From: Alentia gelatinosa
Lineage: Eukaryota; Annelida; Polychaeta; Phyllodocida; Polynoidae
Assembly: GCA_950022655.1 (NCBI GenBank)
Contig: OX465583.1
Coordinates: 67,321,652-67,385,651 of the forward strand
Direction: 5' to 3'
DNA: 64,000 bases
Below the pieces are notes generated by a model. It was not told the origin of the DNA and did no database searches. It was given only the letters and a program-made list of their open reading frames with translations. The position numbers were made by a program, and so were the translations under genes. Below, one piece after another: positions 20,736 through 31,399 of the stretch; the first letter of the stretch is position 1; each line of letters starts with the position of its first letter.

Positions 20736-21260
20736 TATTGAAAAGATGTTGACACGAATTTATAAACATGTGTACATACGCCCCCAGAATCCTCTGCGGT
20801 ACATTTTTGAGAATTGGTGAATCGGTTAAACGCTATACAGACTTCAGTGACGTCACATGTTTGCGCACACAGAGTATCCTCTACATAAATCTCCCAGAAT
20901 GCCCCTCTGCATACTAATGAGCAGTGTGTGGGACGAGATGACTAAAACGGCAAACAGTCACCATCACATGCTGAGGGCTCAACACTAACTCCAAAACAAT
21001 TTGTTACAAAAAATATTATTTCAAAAAAGGATGGTTTCTATATGTGGCTTTTGAGTCATGTATCAGAGTACTGCATTGTTCGATTTTTGCTGACTGAATG
21101 TGCAAGGAAGGAATATTGGAGAATTCCACCCTTAACAGACTCGACCCGTTTAAATGTTCCCAGCTCAAGTATCTCATTTGTACAACTGTGGCTATAATTA
21201 TGTTATCTTGGCTTGAAATGTGGTCTTCTCTGGGGAAGAAATCATTCCCCTGACCATACC
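20736..21260. other. No recognisable feature
   Basis: Ordinary AT-rich sequence without internal repeats or a credible exon. Confidence 0.35.
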
Positions 21261-21267
21261 GCTAACC

Positions 21268-21316
21268 GCCCTAGCCCTATTCATATCCCTAACCCTAACC
21301 CTATCCCTAACCTAAC
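21268..21316. repeat. Short interstitial telomere-like repeat (CCCTAA)n
   Basis: About seven degenerate copies of CCCTAA, the complement of the animal telomere repeat TTAGGG, including the perfect run atccctaaccctaaccctat. Such short interstitial tracts can arise from double-strand break repair or from old fusions. The copy number is too low to suggest a chromosome end. Confidence 0.8.
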
Positions 21317-21954
21317 TGGACTTATTTTCCTCGAAGGTCGAGTTCTCCAAAACGGGACAAGTGTTCTTGACAGCTACGGGTCGAGTTCGTTTCGGGTCGA
21401 ATTATCCAATAATCCAAGGAAAGAATACCCCAACCTTTTTAAGGCGATTGTACATTTGTGTTCCCTTCTCTGGCTGTAAAAATACAATTATAATTCAACA
21501 CAATTTACTGCAATTAAATGACCCTGTCCCCCTGGTTCCCTCTCCTTCATCTGCCCCGAGATTGCCATTAACTGTTTACTAAACTCATTCTTATTAATCT
21601 CAGTGAAGTGCAAGGCCTTGACACACGCCATTTTAACCTTCTAAAGCAAGTGTTTGTCACAATATATACAGGGGAGATCACAAACATCCTGTCAGACGGT
21701 GGTGTGTGATCTTGATAATGCACAGTGAGGCAGTGTAAAGTACCTCTGGTTTGATTATGAATAATGTTTTCTAGGAGCTTCGGCCACCATAGATCTGACA
21801 AATTTGAGCAATCAGCCCAGATATATGTCCGTGCCGAGTGGTAGGTGGAGCATCCAGTGGAAATGATAACAATTACTGAGGATTGGATGAAACTGCGTCA
21901 CCACAATCCTATCATGCACTGAGAAAAGCATTGAAACGCAGTGGTTGGGTAGAG

Positions 21955-22463
21955 TTTAGTGCTAGTTCCACCAAAGCCCAATGCCCATCTACCAACGGTC
22001 AGTAATTTGTCTCAGCCAAGGCATCCTAACGGAATCGACCGTAGTCGGTAGATTTCGGACAGCTAGACAAGGGTCAGCCACTGATTAGTGAACCACCTCC
22101 TTCTGATGTCCTTATGTTGCCGACAAGTTATTGTGTCTATGTTCGAAAATCGGTGGCGAAAAGTTTATAAACGTGTTGATAAATCCAGTCGCCGACAACG
22201 AAATGTTGGTAACTTGGGCTTAATTGGGTGGCCGACATGGGCCGAGGTATTACGTAATTTGCCTGAGACAAGTTCACCGACTCCTATACGATTTGTGATA
22301 TACACACAATATTGGGGAAAATAGGTATATTATTGGGCGCTATATCTTGCGGCAAAGGATGTAAAACACATCTCGAAATTATAAGATATATCAAGATATA
22401 ACAAAATATAACAAGATATAGCATGGCAATCCATCATGTTGGTGGAACCAGCACTTTAGACAG
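21955..22463 (+). mobile_element. Outer element with TGCTGGTTCCACCAA ends, containing O1
   Basis: Left end agtgctagttccaccaa and right end ttggtggaaccagcacttt are inverted. A related end is at 39006-39026. The right-hand part (22342-22445, gatatatcaagatataac, ccatcatgttggtgga) resembles inverted N' family text (44083, 54546), so this may be a longer relative of N'. The O1 element occupies 21976-22339. Confidence 0.6.
21976..22339 (+). mobile_element. O1: PIF/Harbinger-like MITE, decayed copy
   Basis: Matches O2 (33422-33831) over ttgtctcagccaaggca, gtcggtagat, acaagggtcagcc, tgttgataaatccagtcgcc, aacgaaatgttggtaa and acaagttcaccgactcctat. The left end is agcccaatgcccatctacc. The right end is weathered (tattattgggcgc). 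The 78-codon frame within it is not coding: O2 has an equivalent frame only because the repeat is stop-poor. Confidence 0.8.
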
Positions 22464-22649
22464 ACCCTATGACTATAGCTATATCATAGCACATTGCATT
22501 TTGATCACTATGAACTTCATAATAAGGTAAAAATTTAACCCTGCCTTGTTGTATATTTTTAAAAAATGAAATGATTTGCATTGCATAAAGTATTACACAA
22601 AATTACTGGATTGTTGGGCATTGTCTGCACCGAATGTTGTCGTAACCGG

Positions 22650-23311
22650 TTTTGTTTGTTTGTTGCTTTGATTTAACATTCAGACAACTCTCATAGGTCC
22701 TTTCTCAACATTCTTTTACACCACAATCTATAAGGTGAACACGTTTACTGAGGTGAGAGTTCTTTTACTTTTCACACCACATAGACATGGTATGAGAAGG
22801 CCTGGCCTTTGATATAGCAGTAAGTCAACAATTTCTGGGGATAAAGGGGAACGATGGCTGTACACCACACCACATAGACATAGACATGGTATGAGAAGGA
22901 CTGGCCTTTGATATAGCAGTAAAGTACCACTGCTGGGGATCAAAGGAGAAAGGTGGCTACACACAACACCACATAGACATGGTATGAGAAGGACTGGCCT
23001 TGATTTAGCAGTAAATCTACCACTGCTGGGGATGAAGGAGAAAGGTGGCTGTATACCACACCACATAGATATGGTATGAGAAGGACTGGCCTTTGATATA
23101 ACAATAAATCTACCACTGCTGGGAATGAAGGAGAAAGGTGGCTGTATACCACACCACATAGATATGGTATGAGAAGGACTGGCCTTTGATATAACAATAA
23201 GTCTACCACTACTGAGGGTGAAGGAGAAGAGTGGCTACAGTGGGACTCGAACCCACAGTCCAACTACATTGTGGTTACAGTCCAGTGTTCTTAACCACTC
23301 AGTAACTCCCC
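22650..23311 (-). mobile_element. SINE copy 2 with fivefold amplified body
   Basis: Read on the minus strand it has a tRNA-like head: B box ggttcgagtcc and A-box-like tgagtggttaag. The anticodon region ggactgtaacc is ambiguous between TGT and GTA after a one-base change. Next come five tandem body units of about 92-100 bp (each with ccttctcataccatgtctat then gtggtg), then the 3' part and a CAAA tail at 22650-22675. The imperfect TSD tcgtaacYgg lies at 22640-22649 and 23312-23321. SINE copy 1 has a single body unit. The minus-strand frames of 107-143 codons are products of these tandem units. Confidence 0.9.
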
Positions 23312-23321
23312 TCGTAACTGG

Positions 23322-24190
23322 TAGAGTTACCAATAGAGTATTTCTGTCAATGTTGCTCATTTCTATTTTTGTTCTGCTGGTGGGAGGAAGTCAATTATTC
23401 AATTGAACACACATCCTTTTCCTGACACATAATGTGATTCCAGGCTTAAGGATGCAGATAAGTAAGTCAATAATGGTCCGTCCTACCTCCTGACACCAGT
23501 TAGATGGGATTAGTCTAGTTCTTACTGATAGGATCTGTGCTGGAATGCTGAATAAGTAAGTATAATGTATCGAAGGTCAAACGAGAAGCATAACCTTGAC
23601 ATCTTAGACAGATGTAGGATAAGGGATTATAAGAGATTTGCCGATTGTATATTTTCGTGAGCAGATTATATCAAATTCCTCTAGAATATTAACATGAAGA
23701 AAGTGTCGAAAGATTTAGTTTAAATTTTATATACTGACTACTCCTGACGAAGATATATAAATCATATCGAAACGTTGAATTTTTACATGAATCATCCAAT
23801 CATTATCGCATTTCCTTGACTGTACTTTATCCGAATATCATCGACAAAAGTTTTCAACTATACTTGAACGAGTGTTTTTTTTGTAAACGCTCTTCTACTA
23901 TTTGATATACTTAGTTGTTTAAGATTTTAAAAAAATGTAAAAAGTAATCCTCCCAGGTGAAAAAACACATCTTCTCTGGAAAAAACACGCATCTTCCTAC
24001 GTGTATCCAATCAGCGGGCAGTTAACATATCCGCACGAGGATACCCAAGCCTGCGGACGGACAGTATTTGTGATAGGTCAGCTTTAAGCCCGGACCCCCC
24101 TAGCGGCTGTCTCGCTAACCAAACACGGGATCCGGCAGACGGGGGACCAGAACAAGGACACCAGGAGGCGCCACGCGGGACAAGGGGGCA
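23322..24190. other. No recognisable gene; downstream of a minus-strand promoter candidate
   Basis: If the promoter-like block at 24.19-24.53 kb fires leftward, this region would be first-intron sequence. No exon or repeat is recognised. AT-rich between 23640 and 23950, GC-rich from about 24010. Confidence 0.35.
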
Positions 24191-24193
24191 ACT

Positions 24194-24530
24194 CACTTCC
24201 GGGAAACACCCTCCCTCCCCCCGAATCTCCCCCCGGAATTCCCGGAACCCTCATTGAGGGACGCCCGACAGGAAGTACACAAGAGGAAGTACAAGGACGA
24301 TTGCCACGTGATCGAGAGAATGGAGTTGGCATGCGCGCGCCGATTGCATTTCCACGCACGCGCAGAGAGTTGGCGGTGGTATTGAGATAGCGTTATTGTC
24401 CCGGCATTCCGTTGTCCGATATCCGCTACTGTTGGGTGTGTGTTTGGACGGGTATGTTGAGTTTATTGACCGCCATTTAGGAAACCGGAAACGAGGCTCT
24501 AGCCAATAGGCAACGCGCATGCGTGGTCCA
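24194..24530 (-). promoter_or_regulatory. Candidate CpG-rich housekeeping-type promoter and first exon
   Basis: Read leftward, the order is: NRF-1-type GCGCATGCG (24515-24523), inverted CCAAT box (24503-24507), ETS-like ttccggtttcc (about 24481-24492), and YY1-type AAATGGCGG (24470-24478), where YY1 sites commonly sit just downstream of the start. A good splice donor, ggaa|gtgagt, lies at about 24190-24195 on the minus strand, close to a second ETS-type cttccgg. Several short upstream ATG frames exist and none is a clear protein start. Downstream exons would lie to the left or outside the window. Motifs fit known promoters; activity is inference. Confidence 0.45.
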
Positions 24531-24545
24531 TGAGTAACTGTGATT

Positions 24546-24847
24546 CATTCATACATACATACATATATACATACATATATATACATACATACATACATAC
24601 ACATACATACATACATACACATACATACATACACATACATATATACACACACACATACATACATACATACATACATACATACATACACACACATACATAC
24701 ATACATACATACACATACATACAAACACATACATACATACACACATACATACATACACACATACATACATACACACATAGATACACATACATACATACAC
24801 ACATATATACATACACATACATACACATATATACATAAATACACATA
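24546..24847. repeat. (CATA)n / (ACACAT)n microsatellite
   Basis: About 300 bases of tetranucleotide CATA with interspersed CACA units. It produces long TYIHTYIH and VCMYVCMY frames in several phases on both strands; none is a gene. Confidence 0.97.
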
Positions 24848-24947
24848 CAGAGAGACAGGCAGATCAACGGACAGGCAGAGAGCCATAGACAGAACTTGGA
24901 AATAGTCCCACAGGGGAGTAGGAACTGGGTTTCATTCACACACATAC

Positions 24948-24972
24948 TTACCTACCTACCTACCTACCTACA
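24948..24972. repeat. (CCTA)n microsatellite
   Basis: Five to six CCTA units following cacatacttacc, between the CATA tract and the 21-bp minisatellite. Confidence 0.85.
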
Positions 24973-25004
24973 TACACACAGAGAGACAGACACCTCAACA
25001 GAGA

Positions 25005-25200
25005 GGAACAGACCCATAGACAGGAGGAACAGACCCATAGACAGGAGGAACAGACCCATAGACAGGAGGAACGGCCCATAGACAGGAGCAACAGACCCAT
25101 AGACAGGAGGAACAGACCCATAGACAGGAGGAACGGCCCATAGACAGGAGGAATAGACCCATAGACAGGAGCAACAGACCCATAGACAGGAGGAAAGAGA
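25005..25200. repeat. 21-bp minisatellite, about 9 units
   Basis: The unit cagacccatagacaggagga plus a is repeated about nine times, with variants (cggcccata, gagcaac, gaatag). Because 21 is a multiple of 3, all units stay in one frame and a repeated peptide frame results (PVYGSVPPVYGS on the minus strand). There is no start context or conserved flank to suggest that it is translated. Together with the adjacent CATA and CCTA tracts it forms a compound satellite block. Confidence 0.95.
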
Positions 25201-25870
25201 GAATCTTGCAAACCCACATAGAGGAGATCACATATAAACATAAACAAAAACAAAGACAGGCGGGGGGGGGAACCTTCCACTTTATGGGGTTTTTTTAGAT
25301 TGCAAATGAAAAACTGCAATTAATAAGCAAGACACAAATCAGCACCACAGTGGTAAGAAGTGGGAAGCATTCCGATGCAGGCATAAGAAAGAAAAGACCC
25401 GTTAAACTAGCAGCACCCCTCTACCGCACGGCACCCCGTCCTACTCACACAGGTTGACCCCAATCAATCCCCCCCCGCGTGTCCTGAGCCCTACTTACAC
25501 TGCCCCACATGTACACACCTAGTTAGCGGACAGCAGGCACGCCAACCCACCATCACCTCCACAGCAGTCTCCTCGCACGCACCAGACGAGAGCAACTCAG
25601 CCAAATTATATACAGTTTTCTCCTACTACTCTTTTTTCACTTTACTTCAAAGGCACCATGCGTGACTCTGTAAAAAGGTCAACTAGAGTCTCCCTTGACT
25701 CATTTACTGGCAGCAGTAGATGTAGTAGGTCGAATGAGTTCATTTATTTCAGGTATGATAAACGTTGTGTACGACTGAAGCACTGAGAAAATTACCAAGT
25801 TAGTTGTGCATGAGAATGTACATGAGAATCAAATAAATTAATCTAATGCCGTCGTTACATTCTGGTCTCT
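25201..25870. other. No recognisable gene
   Basis: A C-rich patch at 25400-25580 contains isolated splice-donor-like text on the minus strand but no convincing exon. No repeat copies seen. Confidence 0.35.
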
Positions 25871-25874
25871 ACTG

Positions 25875-26097
25875 GTGCACCCCTCTCATAAGATATCACA
25901 CTCTCCAAGTCGTATTCTGTACAAGGTTCTCACTGCGCTCTACGGGAGAAGAATTCTTGACGAACTAGGCTTAGAGCCCAGAGAATCAACTGGCACACAG
26001 TATTCCCGCTAGGTGGCATAATTGAGATTACAGGAATCTTTGGGTTGCAGTGATGTACATCTTTAGCACGGGAGGCAGGCAAGTGGGGAGCAGCAGT
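25875..26097 (+). mobile_element. G2: truncated G-family MITE
   Basis: The left end ccctctcataagatatcac and the subterminal ctccaagtcgtattctgtac match G1, as do ggcacacagtattcccgcta and gtgatgtacatctttagcac. It includes ctcactgcgctctacgggag, which G1 has only in inverted form on the right side. The right terminus is missing after about 26097. Confidence 0.75.
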
Positions 26098-26099
26098 AC

Positions 26100-26870
26100 G
26101 TAATTCTTAGATATACTGCATGGGTATATAATAAATTATGATATAATCGGACAAACTATGATGTCTACATTCTGAAAATGAAAAAGCTAAGCCCATCTAC
26201 AGCAATAACAATATCCTGTATATAAAAAAAAGAAACTTCAGAGAACCTTCGGAGTTGTAGATGCATGATTTGATATTAATAACAGGCCCTGAATTGCTGG
26301 AGATATTTTCACACTGTTTGTAGATAAAGATATTGTTTGACAGAGGACTGACACGTCGACATATTGCGAATTGCTGCGTGGGCGGCCTATGCTCATCAGT
26401 GTGTGTTTATAATCATAACTGACGGTAAAAACTATGTGGATGTATAACGCAATCTGGCAAACTCTGCAGGGATTGTCTCATTACAGCAATTACACGTAAT
26501 TAAACAGAGACGAGTTAAGGTACGTGCATCTGAGAGGTAGTATTAAGTACACCATGTACCTTTCATGTCTCTGGGTGCGTTAAACAGTTATTCATACGCC
26601 GTACCGTTATAATTGTTCGTAATTAATGCCTGAAGCAGCTATCTATGGTGTTCCATATTCTTAGAATAAACCAATGATGATTTATGTGCTTTAACAAGAT
26701 CCATTCTCTGTTTTGATCGCGCTGAGGGAACTCTGAAGATTGTACAACGAGGAAAGATGCACACAACACAAGATTATTTTTCTACTTTTAAATATGGGAT
26801 TTTATGTTAGAGTCTAAGCATTCTCCGTATACCCAGGCGATGGCAAGAGATTAAAGACTCTTTTAAACGA
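26100..26870. other. No recognisable feature
   Basis: AT-rich sequence. No repeat or exon recognised. Confidence 0.35.
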
Positions 26871-26873
26871 GGT

Positions 26874-27053
26874 TTTCTCTCTCTCTCTCTCCCTTCTGCT
26901 CTCTCTTCTGCTCTCTCTCCCTCTCTCTCCCTCACTCTTCTGCTCTCTCTCTCCCTCTCTCTCTCTCCCTCTCTCTCTTTTTCCCTCTCTCTCTCCCTCT
27001 CTCTCCCTCACTCTTCTGCTCTCTCTCCCTCTCTTTCTCTCCCTCTTTCTCTC

Positions 27054-27087
<34 letters not shown>
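26874..27087. repeat. (CT)n-rich polypyrimidine tract
   Basis: About 210 bases of CTCTCT with CCCT and TTCTGCT interruptions; cactcttctgctctctctcc recurs, suggesting higher-order duplication. Strict purine/pyrimidine asymmetry makes it a candidate for triplex (H-DNA) formation. The RERE-type minus-strand frames are artefacts. Confidence 0.95.
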
Positions 27088-27088
<1 letters not shown>

Positions 27089-27290
27089 ACAGAGAGTAGA
27101 GTGTAAAAGAATGGATATTTAACATATCTTATTACCAATAAAACATCAATACAAACATTAAACTATGAATGCCGTATGAAATTGATAGTGTCATTCTACA
27201 AATTCCTTCATACTCAGTGTCTGTTACCATCTCCTCTCTGAGTAGTTCACCCCGCTGACCAGTAAACTTCCTGACCACAGACATACATCT

Positions 27291-27600
27291 GGGACTTGTT
27301 TCACTAGTTTCGTGACATGTCTGTGACACCATAGAGACGTTGGGGTTGTCTAGTGTCGTGACAACACAAGTTGCTGCCCTTAGGAAAAGACAGGCCCCAA
27401 ACATAAGAATTAGACAAAATCTACACGTCATGGACCTGTTTCAGTAGTTTCGTGACAAAACTGTTAGACAAATAAGAAAAGCGGCACCAACAGTGCAAGC
27501 AAGAACGGACAAAACGAAGTTTAATGTCTAGTTCTTATGAAACCGGACACACCATCTAGACGCCATCTAGACATGTCACGAAACTAGTGAAACAGGTCCC
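27291..27600 (+). mobile_element. H1: MITE, 310 bp, inverted ends
   Basis: gggacttgtttcactagttt on the left is mirrored by aaactagtgaaacaggtccc on the right, and cgtgacatgtct by agacatgtcacg. A near-identical copy at 53770-54078 has the same orientation, so transposition was fairly recent. A central aacNcaagttgctgccctta segment and a second internal ggacctgtttcagtagtttc copy are shared. The 99-codon minus-strand frame is not coding. TSD and superfamily unclear. Confidence 0.88.
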
Positions 27601-27767
27601 TGGTCGCATTAGTGAGAGTATGTTTGACATTTAGCTCTCCAAATACGTGGTCGTTGAGGGAGGTGGTCGTATTACTGAGCGTTTACTAAACACTAAATAG
27701 AGGGTGAAAGTTTGGATGCTGGTGATTTGCAGTACTTTGGGACATTTCCATGGTTGCAGATCACTAT

Positions 27768-27913
27768 TTAAGCCTGTTTCCATTGGCCACGAAAACGGTG
27801 GAGAATTTTCGAGTTCTACCAAAAGCCCGTTTCCATTGGCCGTCACCGATCTGCAGTCAGCAACCACCGACGTACCTTCAGCACGGCCGACACAAAATGG
27901 AATCGGGCTTTAA
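27768..27913 (+). mobile_element. I1: small PIF/Harbinger-like MITE
   Basis: agcctgtttccattggccac opens and gaatcgggcttt closes. Internally gcccgtttccattggccgtc is repeated, then gatctgcagtcag and the accaccgacg-to-cagcac block, as in 42419-42565 and 60312-60423. The partial end duplication suggests one copy inserted next to another. Confidence 0.65.
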
Positions 27914-27914
27914 A

Positions 27915-28620
27915 GAGAACTTGAAAAATCTCCGCTATTTTCGACTGCCAATCAAAACGGACTTCATCACTTTGCAATAAGAGAATGGAATCTTGACAGT
28001 TCCATCATACAATATTTAATCAATCTTAAACTCCAAGATGTTTTGGACATGAATAGAAATAAGGCAGCATTGTAAGTGGGTGTAATCTCTCCGCAAATAA
28101 GAGGTCAGATATCTAACTAGCATTGATTGAACTTGGCATGAAAGAGGTGACCTGAACTAATTCGGATTTAACCTGGCTTAGTAAGCCATCACACCTAGAG
28201 CAATACGTTGCTTTATTACCCACAAAATACTTGGTCTCCATAAGAATAGCATAGAGCACCTGGAATGGGCAACCGGGAGATTCTGACATGTCAGAGCAAC
28301 TCTGGCAGGAGATTCAGGAAACAAGTCCCATCCATGATAAAGTTATCATTTACTTCGAAACAAGTTTCATGAATATTCATTCAATATGAATTATTTACAA
28401 TTAGTCCTAATAATCTCACTTACTATCAGATCTCACTATCGTAAAAACGTTTTACATGCTAGAAACAAGATAAAATAGCGAGCTATATTCCTGGCGTAAG
28501 TATGAACCAAATTACCACCATGCTAGACAGTGCGTAAGCATTATCAATGTAAAGTCATCCTATATGCCAATATATGGTCCATACTGGTTATCAATCTTGC
28601 AGGTGGATAGCAAATACAAT
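27915..28620. other. No recognisable feature
   Basis: Nothing assignable; no repeat partners in the window. Confidence 0.35.
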
Positions 28621-28624
28621 AAAG

Positions 28625-28760
28625 ACTAGTTTTGTATGCAAGTGATCGTTATCTCCTAGTGTTTGAAGACGTAATATCCTCGCTGTCGCTTAGATATTAC
28701 TACACGTCAACCATTCGGAGGTTAGGGCCACGCGTAAACAAAACCAGTCATTATTGGTTG
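28625..28760 (+). mobile_element. Two-hairpin element, HP1 only (decayed)
   Basis: The apex tcctcgctgtcgctta (28678-28693) lies between gtaatat and atattac. Outer arms are recognisable only in part (agtgatcgtt, ccagtcattattggt). Fits the HP1 core consensus; no HP2 seen downstream. Confidence 0.55.
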
Positions 28761-28899
28761 TATCACAGCTGAGTTTGAACGATGGCTGTGATTGCAAGAC
28801 TTTTGTTTTTTGAAAGATATGACATCTGTAATAAAACAGGACATTGTAATAACGAGTCTGGGCCCCGCTGCTCCATGTTTACAACAGAGTTGCAGAATA

Positions 28900-29300
28900 G
28901 CAATCCGAGGGCCTAATCGTTGCTCCTGAAATTTTGCGGATCACGTCGTAATCGCATAGGTGCATCGCCGCATAAAATACTGCTTTTTGCGATACTTTTT
29001 ACGCGGACCTTCACAGCACTGCGGATCGTATCGCTGTGGGTTAAATACAGCCTTATCTGATATTTCAAATAACAATCCATGGTGGCACCACCAACCCCCG
29101 CCACTTGTTCTTCTACCTTCTATCGTAAGAAAAATAGTGATACCAAGGGAATATAGGGATACGATCCGATATTACGGGAGGAACGCTTTTTCAGTCGGAT
29201 CGCTAAAGTAATCGTAAAAATAGAATTGCGATCCGATTATAGCTAGCGATACCACAAAAAGACTCCAGTCTTTACACAAAACCTTTTCATGAGTGCGATC
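28900..29300. repeat. Degenerate foldback region with many GCGAT motifs
   Basis: Words such as gcgatac, gatcgtatcgc, cgatccgat and tagcgatacc recur in both orientations between 28930 and 29310. This looks like an old palindromic element, but I cannot define the ends and there is no second copy in the window. Confidence 0.35.
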
Positions 29301-29620
29301 TTTGTTATCGCTTTTTTAACCCAGAAAACCTGCTTTGGCAGAGGTCATTTATTGTATTTATTGGAGAAAAAAAAGTACACGTGCGACGTGCAGTAGTAAT
29401 TATCAGTGACTGGAGCGGCCCGCAGCGTGGGAGTAAGAGTCCATTGCACACAGTGAGTGTCGACCTGTGTCAACTCCACGAGGAATGCGACCACCGGAAC
29501 CCACACACTCCAATCACATTGACTCCGATAAATCCCCACAATCCTCAAACCGCAATCATAAAAGGAGAATTCTTCAAAACACTCCGCGTGATCGACCACA
29601 TCAAACCCGGAGAGACGTAA

Positions 29621-30203
29621 AGTGGAATTCACACGTTTGGATCCATGTACCTCATAGGGTTCAAAATCTAACGAGATTCTGTTCCTTGCTAAGTGAAATT
29701 CACAGGATGGGATTCATGTACCTCACAGGGTCCAAAATCTCATGAGATTCTGTTCCTTGTAAAGTGGAATTCACACGGCGGTATCCATGTACGTCACAGG
29801 GGACAAAATCTCATGAGATTCTGTTCCTTTTTAGGGGTAAATGCTACTTACAATTGCAGGGTGGAAACATGTCTTAGGGAAATGGAACCCTACAATTTAG
29901 AGGAAGAAATCCCAGCAGGATTTGTCTCAGACAAACACCCCGTGAGGTACATGAATCTCACCAGGATTTGTATCAGACAAACAGCCTGTGAGGTACATGA
30001 ATCTCAGCAGGGTTTGTCTAAGACAAACAGCCTGCGAAGTACATGAATCTCAGTAGGGTTTGTCTCAGACAAACAGCTTGTGAGGTACATGAATCCCATC
30101 GTGTGAATCCCACTTTAAAAGGTGCAGAATCTCAGTTGGATTTGTCCCAGATAAATACCCTGTGAGGTACATGAATCCCATCGTGTGAATCCCACTTTGA
30201 GGT
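29621..30203 (-). mobile_element. B2: PIF/Harbinger-like element with tandem repeats
   Basis: Left end agtggaattcacacg with TAA before it. The first half holds three roughly 70-bp units (gattcatgtacctcacaggg, tctcatgagattctgttcct). The second half holds 46-bp-type units (caggatttgtctcagacaaa, gtgaggtacatgaatc). It ends gtgtgaatcccacttt at about 30113, with a second, partial end at 30203. Same family as B1 but with a different repeat number and a duplicated right end. Confidence 0.8.
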
Positions 30204-30700
30204 AATAGTAATAATAAAACATTAAGAAGATTACCTACACAACTAGGACCTGCCTGATAATCCCTCTGTCAGTCTGCCTCTGGTAGCACCTAATCCAACT
30301 GATCCGTCCAGAAAGTCAGTATCGGGAAGATGCTGTTGTTAATCTAAGATCACACCTTCAGGAGGGCTGAGGATGGTGTGACTTGTTGCGTCCAGTTGCT
30401 ACTGGTTCAGTTAACAGGGGAATACTGGGCGTCACGCAGCATGGGGGCAGGGGATTGTTTAATAAATGTGTATGGGCGGGGGACTGGGCAGGTGAACGGT
30501 AACGTGGATTCGATCCCCAAGTGTCAACAGTCACTCCCCTTCTTGGACGTGGGCCACTGTGCTGGCGGCTTATTAGTCACTGCATGCTGCGCTGACTGAC
30601 GGGCTGGCCACATAGTACGACATGCCTTATATGGGTTGGGGTGTGGGAGGAGGAGGGGGTGGGGGGGGGGGGGGGTGCCGTACTCATTTCACGTCTAAAA
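30204..30700. other. Unassigned stretch with a G15 run
   Basis: No gene or repeat is recognised. A homopolymer of 15 G lies at 30661-30675, adjoining the left TSD of F4. Confidence 0.4.
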
Positions 30701-30709
30701 GCCTGACGC

Positions 30710-31145
30710 TAGACTTGCTCCAGTCCCTGCATCCTATGGCTACCCACCTCACAGGGATACAGGGACTGGTACAATCGGTAATGGTGTTGGATTTCTGGCC
30801 CTGCTTAGCTCCAGTATTCCCGACACTTTCGATATAGATATTTTGGCTACTGATCAGGATATCACTTTAATCTCAATCGGATTACAGTCAGGAGCAGGCG
30901 AAATTTATTACTATGACAACACGGGCGACCAGAGAACCGGAGGAAGGGGAGGGGGAGGAGGTGTAGGGTTACAGGAAACGACCGGGGGGGGGGGGGGGGG
31001 CTTATACAGGAGGTTCTTTTCCTACTGGACAAGTCTTTGATTCATGGGCCAGTCAGAGAAGGGTACATGCTATAATGAGCTTTGTGATTGTGTTTAATCA
31101 CAATCATTCAATGAATGTTCATAATCAAAGACTTGAGCAAGTCTA
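30710..31145 (-). mobile_element. F4: Mutator-like MITE with a perfect 9-bp TSD
   Basis: Bounded by tagacttgctccagtc and gacttgagcaagtcta. The 9-bp sequence gcctgacgc is present at 30701-30709 and 31146-31154. It contains the family phrases in inverse order to F2 and a G17 run at 30984-31000 in place of the normal GGAGGGG tract. It gives firm evidence for the 9-bp TSD of this family. Confidence 0.93.
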
Positions 31146-31322
31146 GCCTGACGCCCACGCACGTGCTGTACGCGGAGTGCATGTCAAATACTGAATGCCT
31201 CCAGCATCTCTTCACTCGCGCCAGATCGGCACCGAATCAGTACAAGTCATATTTCCGTCTGGTTAAAAATCAATCGTGTAGCATTTAGATAGATAGTTCA
31301 TCTATGATCGTTTGGGCTGGAT

Positions 31323-31365
31323 ATAGACTTGCTCGAGTCTTTGATTATGGATATTGCTTAAGAAA
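31323..31365 (+). mobile_element. F-family 5' end fragment
   Basis: tagacttgctcgagtctttg then attatgga matches the F2 left end, then stops. The remainder of the element is absent. Confidence 0.6.
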
Positions 31366-31399
31366 TAAAACTACTTTGTAACATTTGGACTTTCCCTTA

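Noticed and set aside
22728..23263. A repeat protein of 107-143 codons
   Set aside because: It is produced by the tandem SINE body units; unit lengths of 92-100 are not all multiples of 3, so the frames shift.
23230..23310. A minus-strand tRNA gene (Tyr or Thr)
   Set aside because: Same reason: degenerate stems, then a repeated SINE body and CAAA tail with flanking TSD.
24499..24945. Long frames of 95-148 codons on both strands
   Set aside because: They are translations of the (CATA)n microsatellite in several phases.
26814..27138. An Arg/Glu-rich protein
   Set aside because: Translation of the (CT)n tract.
29345..30046. Several frames of 79-117 codons
   Set aside because: Largely produced by the tandem units of B2 and by stop-poor text just before it; no consistent frame across B copies.
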